A stretch of DNA of 21,256 nt, from positions 1 to 21,256 of the forward strand of contig CAYUAC010000023.1 of assembly GCA_964442515.1 (NCBI GenBank), in the 5' to 3' direction. Shown piece by piece: positions 1-8,435 of this stretch. Under the pieces are notes generated by a model, which did not search any database, was not told the DNA's origin, and was given only the letters and a program-made list of their open reading frames with translations. Position numbers and translations under genes: made by a program. The stretch's first letter is position 1; every line of letters starts with the position of its first letter. The DNA is from TCS-49 sp964442515. Lineage in GTDB: Bacteria > Campylobacterota > Campylobacteria > Campylobacterales > Sulfurovaceae.

Positions 1-23
1 TGAAATGAAAGAGGATGGAAATC

Positions 24-503
24 ATGAATGAATCAATAAAAAAAGATTTTGAAGCCCATAATGTCGATTATGAGCAGCTTTTAGAGGATTTTAAAGCGAT
101 ACTGCGAAAAAACGGCCTTAAATACACCAAGCAGCGCGAACTGATTTTAAAAGCCCTGCACCAGAACAACGGCCATTTTTCGCCCGAAGTGCTGTACAAC
201 CTCGTCCAGCAGGAAGACCCCGCGATGAATATCGGCATCGCCACGGTATACCGTACTCTGGGACTTTTGGAAGATGAGGGACTTGTTTCCTCGCTCTCTT
301 TCGGCGCGCAGGGTAAAAAGTACGAACTTGGCGTCAAAGAACACCATGATCATATCATCTGTACCGAATGCGGCAAGATCGTGGAGTTTTGCGATGACAA
401 GATCGAAAAACGTCAGGAAAAGATCGCGAAGTTTTTCAAATTCCAGATCACCGATCATACGATGAAGATTTACGGCGTCTGCCCCGACTGCCAGAGAAAA
501 TAA
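24..503 (+). CDS. fur: Ferric uptake regulator, Fur family
   Basis: Fe(II)-responsive transcriptional repressor of iron acquisition genes, 159 residues, a normal Fur length. The N-terminal winged helix carries the recognition helix around residues 71-88 (GIATVYRTLGLLEDEGLV). The C-terminal dimerisation part has the metal-site cluster HHDH (107-110) and two CxxC pairs, C113/C116 and C153/C156, the usual structural zinc site. An ATG at 15 is also in frame, but GAGGA (11-15) runs into it. The ATG at 24 sits 8 bases after GAGGA, so 24 is preferred. It is followed 17 bases later by lysS, the fur-lysS-glyA order known from Campylobacter. Only 23 bases lie upstream, so no promoter or Fur box can be judged. 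PerR or Zur are alternatives within the family, but context favours Fur. Confidence 0.93.
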   Translation: MNESIKKDFEAHNVDYEQLLEDFKAILRKNGLKYTKQRELILKALHQNNGHFSPEVLYNLVQQEDPAMNIGIATVYRTLGLLEDEGLVSSLSFGAQGKKYELGVKEHHDHIICTECGKIVEFCDDKIEKRQEKIAKFFKFQITDHTMKIYGVCPDCQRK

Positions 504-520
504 GAAAAAAGGAAGCACAT

Positions 521-2056
521 TTGTTTAGCAGCCAGTATATTCAAGAACGGATCAGCAAAGCCCAAACCCTGAGAGAATTGGAGGTTAACCCCTACAGTAA
601 TAACTGCCGGCGGGATACGACGGTGGCAAAGTTTGTAAACGTCAACAGCGACGTGCAGAATTTAGAAAACAGCCGCGATGAGAGCCGCGTGTATACCGTA
701 GCCGGCCGGATCAAGTTTTTTCGCCTGATGGGCAAAGCAAGCTTTTTAAAGATTGAGGATGAAAGCGGTATCTTGCAGATATATGTCGCCAGAGATAATC
801 TGCCCCAAGACTTTTATAATAAAATCTTTAAAAAGAATGTGGAAGTAGGCGACATCATCGAAGTTACGGGTTTTCCCTTTATGACCAAAAAAGGGGAACT
901 TACCCTCAGTGTCAAAGCCCTGCAGATTTTAAGCAAAGCGATTAGTCCGCTGCCGGAAAAATACCACGGTATCCAGGATAAAGAGCTGCGTTACCGCCAG
1001 CGCTATCTGGATCTGATTATGAACAGCGAAGTCAAGAAGACGTTTCATATGCGAAGCAAAATCATATCGCTGACGCGCCGCTTTTTTGAGGATAAAGGCT
1101 TTTTGGAAGTAGAAACACCCATGATGCATCCCATCCCCGGCGGTGCCAACGCTAAACCTTTTGTCACCCACCACAACGCTCTTGGTATAGACCGGTATCT
1201 GCGTATCGCACCCGAGCTGTACCTCAAGCGTCTTATCGTGGGCGGCTTTGAAGCGGTGTTTGAGATTAACCGTAATTTTAGAAACGAAGGGATGGATGCT
1301 ACACACAATCCCGAATTTACTTCCATTGAATTTTACTGGGCGTATAAAGATTACAATGATTTGATTGAATTGACCAAAGAGTATTTTGAATATCTGTTTG
1401 ACCATCTGCAGATGCCTACACACTTGCCCTACGGCGATCTGCAGATCGATTTTGGCTCCTTTGAGCGTATTCCTTTAATTGAGTCTTTAACCGCCGTCGG
1501 CGGCGTGCCAAAAGAGGTCGCCACCGACGCGGATAAAGCGCGAACCTATCTTAAAGAGCACAATATCGACGTAGATCAAGGGCTTAGCCTTGGCAACCTG
1601 CAGGGCGAACTGTTTGACGCGTTTGTCGAAGACAAATTGATCAATCCCACCTTTATCACCGAGTATCCGGTCGAACTCAGCCCGCTTGCCCGAAGAAGCG
1701 ATGAAAACCCCGAAGTCACCGAGCGGTTTGAACTCTTCATCGCCGGCAAAGAGATTGCAAACGCCTTCAGTGAGCTTAACGACCCCATCGATCAGCTGGA
1801 GCGGTTTGAACAGCAGGTGGCGCAAAAGGACAGCGGTGATGATGAAGCCCACGAGATGGATGAGGATTTCGTGCGCGCGCTAAGCTACGGGATGGCCCCG
1901 TGTGCGGGTCAGGGTATCGGGATCGACCGGCTGGTGATGATGCTGACTAATCAGCACACGATCCGGGATGTGTTATTATTTCCCGCGATGCGTCCTGAAA
2001 AAAAAGACGTGATCGCTGAAGAAATGCAGGACAAGATTGAAGAAAAAAACAAGTAA
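521..2056 (+). CDS. lysS: Lysyl-tRNA synthetase, class II
   Basis: Charges tRNA-Lys with lysine using ATP in the cytoplasm. The start is TTG at 521, placed 5 bases after GGAAG (511-515), giving 511 residues, the usual size. An N-terminal OB-fold anticodon-binding domain lies around 57-140 (starting YTVAGRIKFFRLMGKASFL). The class II catalytic core follows: motif 1 about 188-212 (GFLEVETPMMHP), motif 2 about 249-270 (NRNFRNEGMDATHNPEFTS) and motif 3 about 465-477 (GIGIDRLVMML). All signature residues expected of LysS are present. It sits between fur and glyA with short gaps (17 and 13 bases), so cotranscription is likely. The non-ATG start may lower its translation. Confidence 0.97.
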   Translation: MFSSQYIQERISKAQTLRELEVNPYSNNCRRDTTVAKFVNVNSDVQNLENSRDESRVYTVAGRIKFFRLMGKASFLKIEDESGILQIYVARDNLPQDFYNKIFKKNVEVGDIIEVTGFPFMTKKGELTLSVKALQILSKAISPLPEKYHGIQDKELRYRQRYLDLIMNSEVKKTFHMRSKIISLTRRFFEDKGFLEVETPMMHPIPGGANAKPFVTHHNALGIDRYLRIAPELYLKRLIVGGFEAVFEINRNFRNEGMDATHNPEFTSIEFYWAYKDYNDLIELTKEYFEYLFDHLQMPTHLPYGDLQIDFGSFERIPLIESLTAVGGVPKEVATDADKARTYLKEHNIDVDQGLSLGNLQGELFDAFVEDKLINPTFITEYPVELSPLARRSDENPEVTERFELFIAGKEIANAFSELNDPIDQLERFEQQVAQKDSGDDEAHEMDEDFVRALSYGMAPCAGQGIGIDRLVMMLTNQHTIRDVLLFPAMRPEKKDVIAEEMQDKIEEKNK

Positions 2057-2069
2057 AAGGAAACAATGA

Positions 2070-3320
2070 ATGGCTTATTTTATGCAAGAACAAGACAAAC
2101 AAGTATATGATCTGATCGAAAAAGAATTGCACAGACAAACCGACCACCTTGAAATGATCGCCAGTGAAAACTTCACTTCACCGGCTGTAATGGAAGCCAT
2201 GGGCAGCGTTTTTACCAACAAATACGCCGAAGGCTACCCCTACAAGCGCTACTACGGCGGGTGTGAATACGCCGATGAGGTAGAACAGTTAGCCATTGAC
2301 CGGGCCAAGGAGATTTTTGGCTGCGAGTACGCCAACGTCCAACCCCACAGCGGCTCTCAGGCAAACAGTGCGGTGTATGCCGCGCTGTTAAAAGCCGGTG
2401 ATAAAATTCTGGGTATGGATCTCAGCCACGGCGGACACTTGACTCACGGTGCCAAACCAAGCTTTAGCGGCAAGAATTACCAACCTTTCTACTACGGCGT
2501 GGAAATGGATGGTAAGATCGATTACGACAAGGTACTGGAAACGGCAAAGATTGTTCGGCCCAAACTCATCATCTGCGGGGCCAGTGCATACGCCAGAGAG
2601 ATTGACTTTGCTAAATTCAGAGCCATCGCCGATGAAGTGGGCGCCTACCTTCTTGCCGATATCGCCCATATCGCCGGGTTAGTGGCAGCTGATGAGCATA
2701 TGAGCCCTTTCCCTTACGCCGATATCGTCACCACCACCACACACAAAACGCTGCGGGGTCCGCGAGGCGGGATGATTTTAACCAATGACGAAGATATTTA
2801 TAAAAAAACCAACAGCGCGATCTTTCCGGGAACGCAGGGCGGCCCGCTCATCCATGTGATCGCGGCAAAAGCGGTGGCTTTCGGGGAGATACTGCAACCG
2901 GAGTGGAAAGAGTACGCCAGGCAGATCAAAGCCAACGCCAAAACGCTGGCGGACGTACTTGCCAAGCGAGGCTACGACGTCGTCAGCGGCGGTACGGACA
3001 ACCATCTGGTGCTGGTTTCGTTTTTGGATAAGGATTTTAGCGGAAAAGAAGCCGATGAAGCTCTTGGCAACGCAGGCATTACGGTCAATAAAAATACCGT
3101 TCCGGGTGAAACAAGAAGCCCCTTTGTCACCAGCGGGGTCCGTATCGGCGCGCCGGCGTTGACCGCTCGGGGGATGAAAGAAAAAGAGTTTGAATTTATC
3201 GGCCAGAAGATAGCAGAAGTCCTTGATGATATAGGCAATGAAGATAAACAGGCCCAGATCAGGCAGGAACTGACGACGCTGGCGCGTAAATTCGTAATCT
3301 ACGACCGGCCGATATATTAA
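2070..3320 (+). CDS. glyA: Serine hydroxymethyltransferase
   Basis: PLP enzyme that interconverts serine plus tetrahydrofolate with glycine plus 5,10-methylene-tetrahydrofolate, the main one-carbon source. It has 416 residues, the normal bacterial length. The PLP Schiff-base lysine is K226 in TTTTHKTLRGPRGG. The aspartate/histidine pair that holds the cofactor is D197/H200 (ADIAH), and the substrate-loop motif is AEGYPYKRYYGG (53-64). The ATG at 2070 is preceded by AAAAGGAAAC. A nearby ATG at 2066 is in another frame and closes after a few codons. It lies 13 bases after lysS and 16 before the DUF1882 gene, in the order found in Campylobacter. Confidence 0.97.
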   Translation: MAYFMQEQDKQVYDLIEKELHRQTDHLEMIASENFTSPAVMEAMGSVFTNKYAEGYPYKRYYGGCEYADEVEQLAIDRAKEIFGCEYANVQPHSGSQANSAVYAALLKAGDKILGMDLSHGGHLTHGAKPSFSGKNYQPFYYGVEMDGKIDYDKVLETAKIVRPKLIICGASAYAREIDFAKFRAIADEVGAYLLADIAHIAGLVAADEHMSPFPYADIVTTTTHKTLRGPRGGMILTNDEDIYKKTNSAIFPGTQGGPLIHVIAAKAVAFGEILQPEWKEYARQIKANAKTLADVLAKRGYDVVSGGTDNHLVLVSFLDKDFSGKEADEALGNAGITVNKNTVPGETRSPFVTSGVRIGAPALTARGMKEKEFEFIGQKIAEVLDDIGNEDKQAQIRQELTTLARKFVIYDRPIY

Positions 3321-3336
3321 TTACAAGGGGGACAGG

Positions 3337-3879
3337 GTGTATAATGTGGATGTGAGTCTGATAAAGATGGTGACCAGCCATTACTGGATCCAAAGACCGA
3401 GAGTTGTGGAAAAACTGACCCATAACGGCAGAACGTTTTACAACAAATATGAAAGAGTCGACGAGCGTTTGACAAGACAGGTGATGAACGCCCACGCCAA
3501 AGGCGAAATCACCGTCGCGCATTCACTGATTAACAACCGCGACAAGGTTGAAAACATCGTGATTGATTACAACGGCAAGGATACGCAGCGTTTTTGGCAC
3601 AGAGCGCAGCTGCTGCTGAGAGAAGAGGGTTTTTTGAATTTTACCGCATATAATACCAAAACCCCGGGGCATCTGCATCTGTACATCCACAAGGGTCATA
3701 CGACGCTGCCCGAGGCGTACCAGCTTGGCAAGATGCTGTCGATGAAGCTGGCTTCGCGTATGCCAAAACAGTGGCGCATCTTTCCAAGTCAGGATTTGCC
3801 AAGGCCCTATAATATCTTGACCCTGCCGTACGGATTGTATGAAAAAGAGCGGGGCACAAAATGGTCAAGGCATATGTAG
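3337..3879 (+). CDS. DUF1882 family protein, conserved beside glyA
   Basis: A protein of 180 residues recognised as the Campylobacterota-restricted family DUF1882, typically encoded just after glyA. No function is established. The GTG at 3337 is chosen because AAGGGGG (3325-3331) lies 5 bases before it; in-frame GTGs at 3346 and 3352 are alternatives. There is no signal peptide or membrane segment. The C-terminal half (about 71-170) has a strand with D77 and N79 (ENIVIDYNG), a helix, a glycine/histidine strand with H114 (KTPGHLHLYIHKG), another helix, then WRIFPSQD (D153) and NILTLPYGLY. This order resembles archaeo-eukaryotic primase-type folds, which is my inference and not an established assignment. 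The gene is probably cotranscribed with fur-lysS-glyA. Confidence 0.85.
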   Translation: MYNVDVSLIKMVTSHYWIQRPRVVEKLTHNGRTFYNKYERVDERLTRQVMNAHAKGEITVAHSLINNRDKVENIVIDYNGKDTQRFWHRAQLLLREEGFLNFTAYNTKTPGHLHLYIHKGHTTLPEAYQLGKMLSMKLASRMPKQWRIFPSQDLPRPYNILTLPYGLYEKERGTKWSRHM

Positions 3880-3930
3880 GCTGTGGAATACGTTTTGCTT
3901 TGTTTTTAGCAGAAAACTGCAGGAGAGTGG

Positions 3931-4653
3931 ATGATGGAAGAAAATAAAAATAATAAAAACGGCAATCTTGAAGATATCATGATTGACGGCGGCGGCGGTC
4001 AAAAGCAGCTCAAAAAAATACTGATGATCATTGCGCTGGTCATCGTGGTGCTTATTGTCGCCATTGCCGTAACCAAGCTTGTCATCGGATCAGAAGAAGA
4101 GAAGCAAAACAGTCAGCAGCAGGAAGCTCCGGTCCAGGCGCCGGAAGCTTCGCAGGAGTCGCAGGCACTTTTTGAGGAAGTGCCCATTGACGAAGAAAGC
4201 CAGCAAGCCGATGAGGATTTGGACAATATGATCAATGAGCTGCGTCAGCAGCGGGATAACGGTACGCAGCAGGCAGCTGCGCCGCAGAAAGACGCGCCTC
4301 AGCCAGCAGAACCTCAGCAAGAGCAGCAAGAAGAACAAGAAACGCAGCAGCAACCCGAACAAAAGCAGGATGAGCAGGAGCAGGAACACGACCCCTATGA
4401 CGTCAAAGAGGGGCACTGGTATATTCAGGTCGGATCGTTTGAGCGGCTTTCTCCCAACGAAGCCTTTTTGAAAGAGATCGAGGACAAAGGGTATAAATAC
4501 TATTATTATAGAACCGAGGTCAACGGCAAACAATACACCAAAGTCGTCCTTGGCGGGTATGAAAGCAAAGATGAAGCTTCCGCCCACAGAAAACGGATCC
4601 GTGACGAGATCAACGAGGGGGCGTTCCTGCTCAGGGTGCAAAATGCACAGTAG
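3931..4653 (+). CDS. Inner-membrane SPOR-domain protein
   Basis: A bitopic membrane protein of 240 residues. The short cytoplasmic N-terminus ends in basic residues, followed by one transmembrane helix about 29-52 (ILMIIALVIVVLIVAIAVTK). A long Gln/Glu/Pro-rich linker (about 57-155) leads to a C-terminal SPOR domain about 161-236 (GHWYIQVGSF ... YTKVVLGGYESKDEA). SPOR domains bind denuded glycan strands of septal peptidoglycan, so a periplasmic role at the division site is likely. Its position matches Cj0404 in the Campylobacter gene order. AGGAG (3921-3925) precedes ATG codons at 3931 and 3934; either could start. The last 11 bases overlap trpE. The 51-base gap upstream holds no clear promoter. 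Confidence 0.88.
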   Translation: MMEENKNNKNGNLEDIMIDGGGGQKQLKKILMIIALVIVVLIVAIAVTKLVIGSEEEKQNSQQQEAPVQAPEASQESQALFEEVPIDEESQQADEDLDNMINELRQQRDNGTQQAAAPQKDAPQPAEPQQEQQEEQETQQQPEQKQDEQEQEHDPYDVKEGHWYIQVGSFERLSPNEAFLKEIEDKGYKYYYYRTEVNGKQYTKVVLGGYESKDEASAHRKRIRDEINEGAFLLRVQNAQ

Positions 4654-6049
4654 GACCCTGCTGCTGGATGAATCCACTCCCGTTGCGATCTATGCGCAGA
4701 TAAAAAAACTCTATCCCTCCCACGTGACCATGCTTTTTGAAAGCGTGGTCAACTCCAGCGAAGGCAACTTCAGTTTTATAACCATCGGAGCCAAAGAGCG
4801 GGTTTGCTACCAAAACGGGCAAACTTTTTATTATAAAGGCGGGGACAGACGCACAGTCGATGAAAGCCCTTTTGCCTTTTTAAAAAACTATTACGCCAAG
4901 GTGGATAAAAGCAGCTACCAGGCCCGGGCAAACGAACTTGGTTTCAGTTTTGTCGACGGCTTTATCGGCTTTATCGGGTATGACATGGTACAAGTGTTTG
5001 AACCCAGGCTGCAAGAGGCGATGCAAAATCTGCACGATGATCTGCACACGCCCGATCTGGATCTGGTACGCCCCGAAGTTATCCTGGCGTTTTCACACAA
5101 ATCCAGCAAACTCACCATTATCAACCGCTCAGAAACCATCAGCACCCAAACCATTGAAGAACGCTTGACAAGTTCGCATGAGAAAACGCCTATCAAACCG
5201 ATACAAAACCTGCAAGAAGGCAGCTACGGCATAGAGCGCCGGCGTTTTGAAGATATCGTGCGCCGGGCAAAGGAGTACATCGAAAGCGGCGACGTGTTCC
5301 AACTGCTGATTTCCAACCGCTACACCCAAAAATGCAGCGCCGATGCGCTGAGCTTTTACCGCGTACTGCGCAGCAAAAACCCCTCTCCCTATCTTTTTTT
5401 GCTCGAATACGAAGATTTTACGGTATGCGGCAGTTCACCGGAGGTTATGGTGCAGCTAAGCGCCCGCGATATCCTGCTGCGACCGATTGCGGGCACGCGC
5501 AAAAGGGGCCGGGATAAAGACAGCGACAGGGCGTATGAACACGAACTGGTCAGCGACCCGAAAGAAAGGGCCGAACATATCATGCTGGTCGATCTTGGCA
5601 GAAACGATGTGGGCCGGGTGGCCAAAAAGGGTACCGTGGAGGTGACGGATCTGATGCGCGTGGAACGCTACTCGCATGTGATGCATATGGTCAGCGATGT
5701 TGAAGCCAAGCTGCAAGAAGATAAAGATATGTTTGATCTGTTTGCCGCGACCTTTACCGCCGGGACGATGACGGGCGCGCCCAAGATCCGGGCGATGGAG
5801 TTGATCGCCGAGTTTGAGGGGTTAAAGCGGGGCTTTTACAGCGGCAGCGTGGGGTATTTCAGCTTCAACGGCAATATGGACAGCGCTATCACGATACGAA
5901 CGGCACTGATTTTACACGACCGCGTGATTTTGCAGGCCGGCGCCGGCGTGGTCAGCGACAGCGTGCCAGAGCTGGAATACAAAGAGGTGCGAAACAAACT
6001 CAACGCCCTGCATGCAACAATCGATGAACTGGGAGAGAAAGATGCGTAA
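4643..6049 (+). CDS. trpE: Anthranilate synthase component I
   Basis: A chorismate-utilising enzyme of 468 residues, probably converting chorismate to anthranilate at the start of tryptophan synthesis. The catalytic domain contains PIAGT (281-285). Anthranilate synthases carry Ala here, whereas aminodeoxychorismate synthases (PabB) usually carry Lys (PIKGT), so TrpE is favoured. LFES (31-34) corresponds to the tryptophan feedback-binding motif LLES. Other conserved blocks are DLGRNDVGRV (317-326), FTAGTMTGAPKIRAM (371-385) and QAGAGVVSDSVPE (431-443). The frame is open upstream to 4550, but the ATG at 4643 gives a family-like N-terminus and overlaps the SPOR gene by 11 bases. It overlaps aroE by 8 bases. 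No trpG glutaminase partner or other trp gene is in the window. Confidence 0.85.
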   Translation: MHSRTLLLDESTPVAIYAQIKKLYPSHVTMLFESVVNSSEGNFSFITIGAKERVCYQNGQTFYYKGGDRRTVDESPFAFLKNYYAKVDKSSYQARANELGFSFVDGFIGFIGYDMVQVFEPRLQEAMQNLHDDLHTPDLDLVRPEVILAFSHKSSKLTIINRSETISTQTIEERLTSSHEKTPIKPIQNLQEGSYGIERRRFEDIVRRAKEYIESGDVFQLLISNRYTQKCSADALSFYRVLRSKNPSPYLFLLEYEDFTVCGSSPEVMVQLSARDILLRPIAGTRKRGRDKDSDRAYEHELVSDPKERAEHIMLVDLGRNDVGRVAKKGTVEVTDLMRVERYSHVMHMVSDVEAKLQEDKDMFDLFAATFTAGTMTGAPKIRAMELIAEFEGLKRGFYSGSVGYFSFNGNMDSAITIRTALILHDRVILQAGAGVVSDSVPELEYKEVRNKLNALHATIDELGEKDA

Positions 6050-6827
6050 ACTCTTTGCCGTTTTCGGAGATCCCGTCAGCCACTCCAAATCGCCGCTGAT
6101 GCACAATCTGGCGATGCAAAATCTGGGGCTTGATGCCTGCTATACCCGCTACCGGCTATCTGAGGGAACAAAACTGAGAGAAAAGATGTTTGCGCTGGGT
6201 CTTAGCGGAGCAAACGTGACCGTACCGCACAAACACGCCGCATTTTTAGCCTGTGACCGGTGTGAAGAGTTTGCCGCGCGTATCCAGACGGTCAATACCA
6301 TCGTGGTTCAAAAAGACAAACTCATGGGCTACAATACCGACGCGGACGGCTTTATGCTCAGTATCAAAGATTTTTCCAAAGAAAAAATATTACTGCTAGG
6401 TGCCGGCGGTACGGCCAAAGCGATCGCAGCAAAGATGGATGCCCTGGGCCTGGATGTAACCGTACTCAACCGCTCGGCCGGGCGTCTTGCCTCTTTTGAT
6501 TTTTGTGAAACCTATGACTGGGAAAGCTTTGAACCCGGTAGATACGATCTGGTAATCAATACCACCAGCGCGGGTCTGAGCGATGACAATCTGCCCCTGC
6601 CTTCAAAGATGCTTGAAACACTGGCCAAAGAGGCCAAGGGGTTTGTGGACGTGATTTACGGGAAGCAGACGCCGTTTTTAGCCTGCGGACACGAACACGG
6701 AGTGATGTGTAAAGACGGAGCGGATATGCTTTTATATCAGGGTGTTTTGGCTTTTGAAAAGTTTTTTGATTATAAATGTGATAAAATAGCGGTCTCAACA
6801 CAGATGAAAAAAGCTTTTAACCTTTAA
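6042..6827 (+). CDS. aroE: Shikimate dehydrogenase
   Basis: NADPH-dependent reduction of 3-dehydroshikimate to shikimate, in the pathway feeding the chorismate used by the upstream trpE product. It has 261 residues, slightly short but normal for this group. Shikimate-binding SHSKSP lies at 13-18, catalytic Lys is K64 in VTVPHK, and the partner Asp is D100 in YNTDADG. The NADP-binding glycine loop is GAGGTAKAI (120-128). The reading frame is open further upstream, but ATG 6042 follows GGGAGAG (6031-6037) and gives the canonical N-terminus. It overlaps the end of trpE by 8 bases, indicating translational coupling. Confidence 0.95.
   Translation: MRKLFAVFGDPVSHSKSPLMHNLAMQNLGLDACYTRYRLSEGTKLREKMFALGLSGANVTVPHKHAAFLACDRCEEFAARIQTVNTIVVQKDKLMGYNTDADGFMLSIKDFSKEKILLLGAGGTAKAIAAKMDALGLDVTVLNRSAGRLASFDFCETYDWESFEPGRYDLVINTTSAGLSDDNLPLPSKMLETLAKEAKGFVDVIYGKQTPFLACGHEHGVMCKDGADMLLYQGVLAFEKFFDYKCDKIAVSTQMKKAFNL
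6782..6787 (+). promoter_or_regulatory. Possible -10 box inside the end of aroE
   Basis: TAAAAT preceded by the T-rich tract TTTTTTGATTATAAATG. This resembles the Campylobacterota sigma70 pattern of a -10 box with T-rich upstream DNA and no clear -35. It would start an RNA about 40 bases before the gene at 6837. The box is weak and lies in coding sequence. Confidence 0.25.
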
Positions 6828-6836
6828 GGAAACACA

Positions 6837-7136
6837 ATGGCAAAAAAAGATTATATGCAACTTTTTGAAGATGAAGACGTATTCAGCGGCGGAAGCCCCA
6901 AAAGCAAGTTTTTCGATGTTATCAAAACGGCTAATGAAAACCTGGTTGAGCAGGAACTCGATCTGCTTTTTCAGCGTTTTGCCGCAGCCGAACAGCTGCT
7001 TGAAAAGCACGGTCTTGAAGACCACCTGGAAGAAAAACTGAGCAGACTTCACTACGAGTTTGACGATCATATCGAAAACACAAAAAACAGTTTGTATATC
7101 GAAACGGTCGGCAGCATCGTTTCCAAAAATGAGTAG
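6837..7136 (+). CDS. Small acidic helical protein, unknown function
   Basis: Not recognised. The protein has 99 residues, is acidic, lacks a signal peptide or membrane segment, and looks mostly helical. Heptad-like stretches occur around residues 35-85 (for example NLVEQELDLLFQRFAAAEQLL and EEKLSRLHYEFDDH). Support for a real gene comes from ATG 6837 with AAGGA (6826-6830) 6 bases before it, the 9-base gap from aroE, the 8-base overlap with the next gene, and codon use like its neighbours. It may act with the following secreted protein, but nothing in the sequence tells what it does. Confidence 0.75.
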   Translation: MAKKDYMQLFEDEDVFSGGSPKSKFFDVIKTANENLVEQELDLLFQRFAAAEQLLEKHGLEDHLEEKLSRLHYEFDDHIENTKNSLYIETVGSIVSKNE

Positions 7137-7542
7137 ACTTACGCTTGTATTTTTAATGCTGTGTGTGTGCGCGCAGGCAGCAGTAAACTGGGATAAACAC
7201 CTGCAGTTTAAACTTAAAAAAGATCAGTTTTACCAGATGACAGTCAGCGAAGAGATGGATGAAGCCACCGTGAGCAAGGATTTTGCCATGAAGTGGACGC
7301 TGTTTGTCAATGAGGGGCTGGTTGTGACCCTGCGCTATGACGGGTTTAACCACCACATGGTACTGTATCAAAGATACGGGCAGGATACGTTCAAACTTGA
7401 TCTTTTGCCAAAGGCTGACGGTGAGACGGTCGGGACCTATATGAATATCGTTTTCAGTGAATTTGATGATGCGAACAACGAAGCATATTTTGATATCTAT
7501 ATCAAAGACAATGCGCGAGCGATAATTGAGGAGAAACAATGA
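7129..7542 (+). CDS. Predicted exported protein, unknown function
   Basis: Not recognised. It has 137 residues and begins with a classical Sec signal peptide (MSRLTLVFLMLCVCAQA, cleavage probably after the AQA). The mature part is about 120 residues, likely beta-rich, with alternating strands such as KWTLFVNEGLVVTLRYDG and HHMVLYQRYG and an acidic C-terminal strand region. A longer in-frame extension back to 7060 exists, but it would bury the signal peptide, so ATG 7129 is chosen. The gene overlaps the preceding one by 8 bases and the polyprenyl synthase gene by 4 (ATGA), so it is translated as part of this operon. It probably works in the periplasm. Confidence 0.75.
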   Translation: MSRLTLVFLMLCVCAQAAVNWDKHLQFKLKKDQFYQMTVSEEMDEATVSKDFAMKWTLFVNEGLVVTLRYDGFNHHMVLYQRYGQDTFKLDLLPKADGETVGTYMNIVFSEFDDANNEAYFDIYIKDNARAIIEEKQ

Positions 7543-8435
7543 CAGAAGCAGTTGAGAAGCAGATGCGGGCTATGATCGAAGCGATAAATGATAAAGAGGT
7601 AAGTGCGCTGTATGCCAAGCTTCCCGCAGGCAAGCGTCTGCGGGCCAAGCTGCTGTTTTCTATCGCCCAAAAAGAGCCGGCCGCTCCTAAGCTGGCGGCG
7701 ATCATCGAACTTATTCATGCTGCCAGCCTGCTGCATGATGATGTGATCGATGAAGCTTCTCAAAGAAGGGGAGTTACTTCTGTCAATGCGGCATATGGCA
7801 ATAAACACGCCATAATGCTTGGAGACGTGCTGTATTCCAAAGCGTATTTTGAACTTGCCGCCTTTGACACGCGGATTGCGCAAACTGTTAGCGATGCGGT
7901 GACCAAACTTTCCGTGGGCGAACTGCAGGATGTGGAACTTGCTAAAACGTTTAACACCGACGCCAAGGCGTATGAGCAGATGATTTACAACAAAACGGCC
8001 GTACTCATTGAAGCAACCGCGCGGTGCGGTGCACTGCTTGCGAAAAAAGAAGAGGACGTTTATGCCAAATACGGCAGGAATCTGGGCCTTGCGTTTCAAA
8101 TAGTCGATGATATTTTAGATATTACCCAGGACAGCCAGACGCTTGGAAAACCCGCACTCAACGATTTTGTCGAGGGTAAAACGACGCTGCCTTATATCTA
8201 CCTGTACCAAAAGCTGGATCAACAGGGACGTCAAAAACTGCAGTCGATGCATGGAAGAGAGCTTGATAAAGCCGAACAAAACCGGATCAAAGAGCAGATG
8301 CATGAGTTTGGCTGTATCCAAAAAGCGTACCGCAAAGCAAAAATCCTGGCCGATGAAGCTACCGCGCTTATGCATGCCCGCGGCGAGCAATATCTCGTTT
8401 CGATCGCGACGGCGATGGTTGACCGAAAATTTTGA
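7539..8435 (+). CDS. ispB: Polyprenyl diphosphate synthase
   Basis: A trans-prenyltransferase that extends allylic diphosphates with isopentenyl diphosphate, here most likely to make the menaquinone side chain. It has 298 residues. The first Asp-rich motif is DDVID (67-71, in LLHDDVIDEASQRRG) and the second is DDILD (190-194, in AFQIVDDILDIT). GKRLR (31-35) is the diphosphate-binding loop. Chain length cannot be read from the sequence; Campylobacterota typically use MK-6, and family annotation as octaprenyl synthase (IspB) is by homology only. It starts inside the previous stop (ATGA overlap). Its own TGA doubles as the TG of the extended -10 box of the next promoter. Confidence 0.88.
   Translation: MTEAVEKQMRAMIEAINDKEVSALYAKLPAGKRLRAKLLFSIAQKEPAAPKLAAIIELIHAASLLHDDVIDEASQRRGVTSVNAAYGNKHAIMLGDVLYSKAYFELAAFDTRIAQTVSDAVTKLSVGELQDVELAKTFNTDAKAYEQMIYNKTAVLIEATARCGALLAKKEEDVYAKYGRNLGLAFQIVDDILDITQDSQTLGKPALNDFVEGKTTLPYIYLYQKLDQQGRQKLQSMHGRELDKAEQNRIKEQMHEFGCIQKAYRKAKILADEATALMHARGEQYLVSIATAMVDRKF

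Noticed and set aside
3910..3921. GCAGAAAACTGC inverted repeat before the SPOR gene as a terminator
   Set aside because: The stem is only 4 bp and has no following T run.
4550..4642. N-terminal extension of the trpE frame
   Set aside because: The extra residues are the SPOR domain read in another frame and do not look like TrpE; ATG 4643 gives the family start.
4090..4677. Leu/Phe-rich - strand frame that looks like a membrane protein
   Set aside because: The Leu-rich stretch is the complement of the Gln/Glu-rich linker codons of the SPOR gene.
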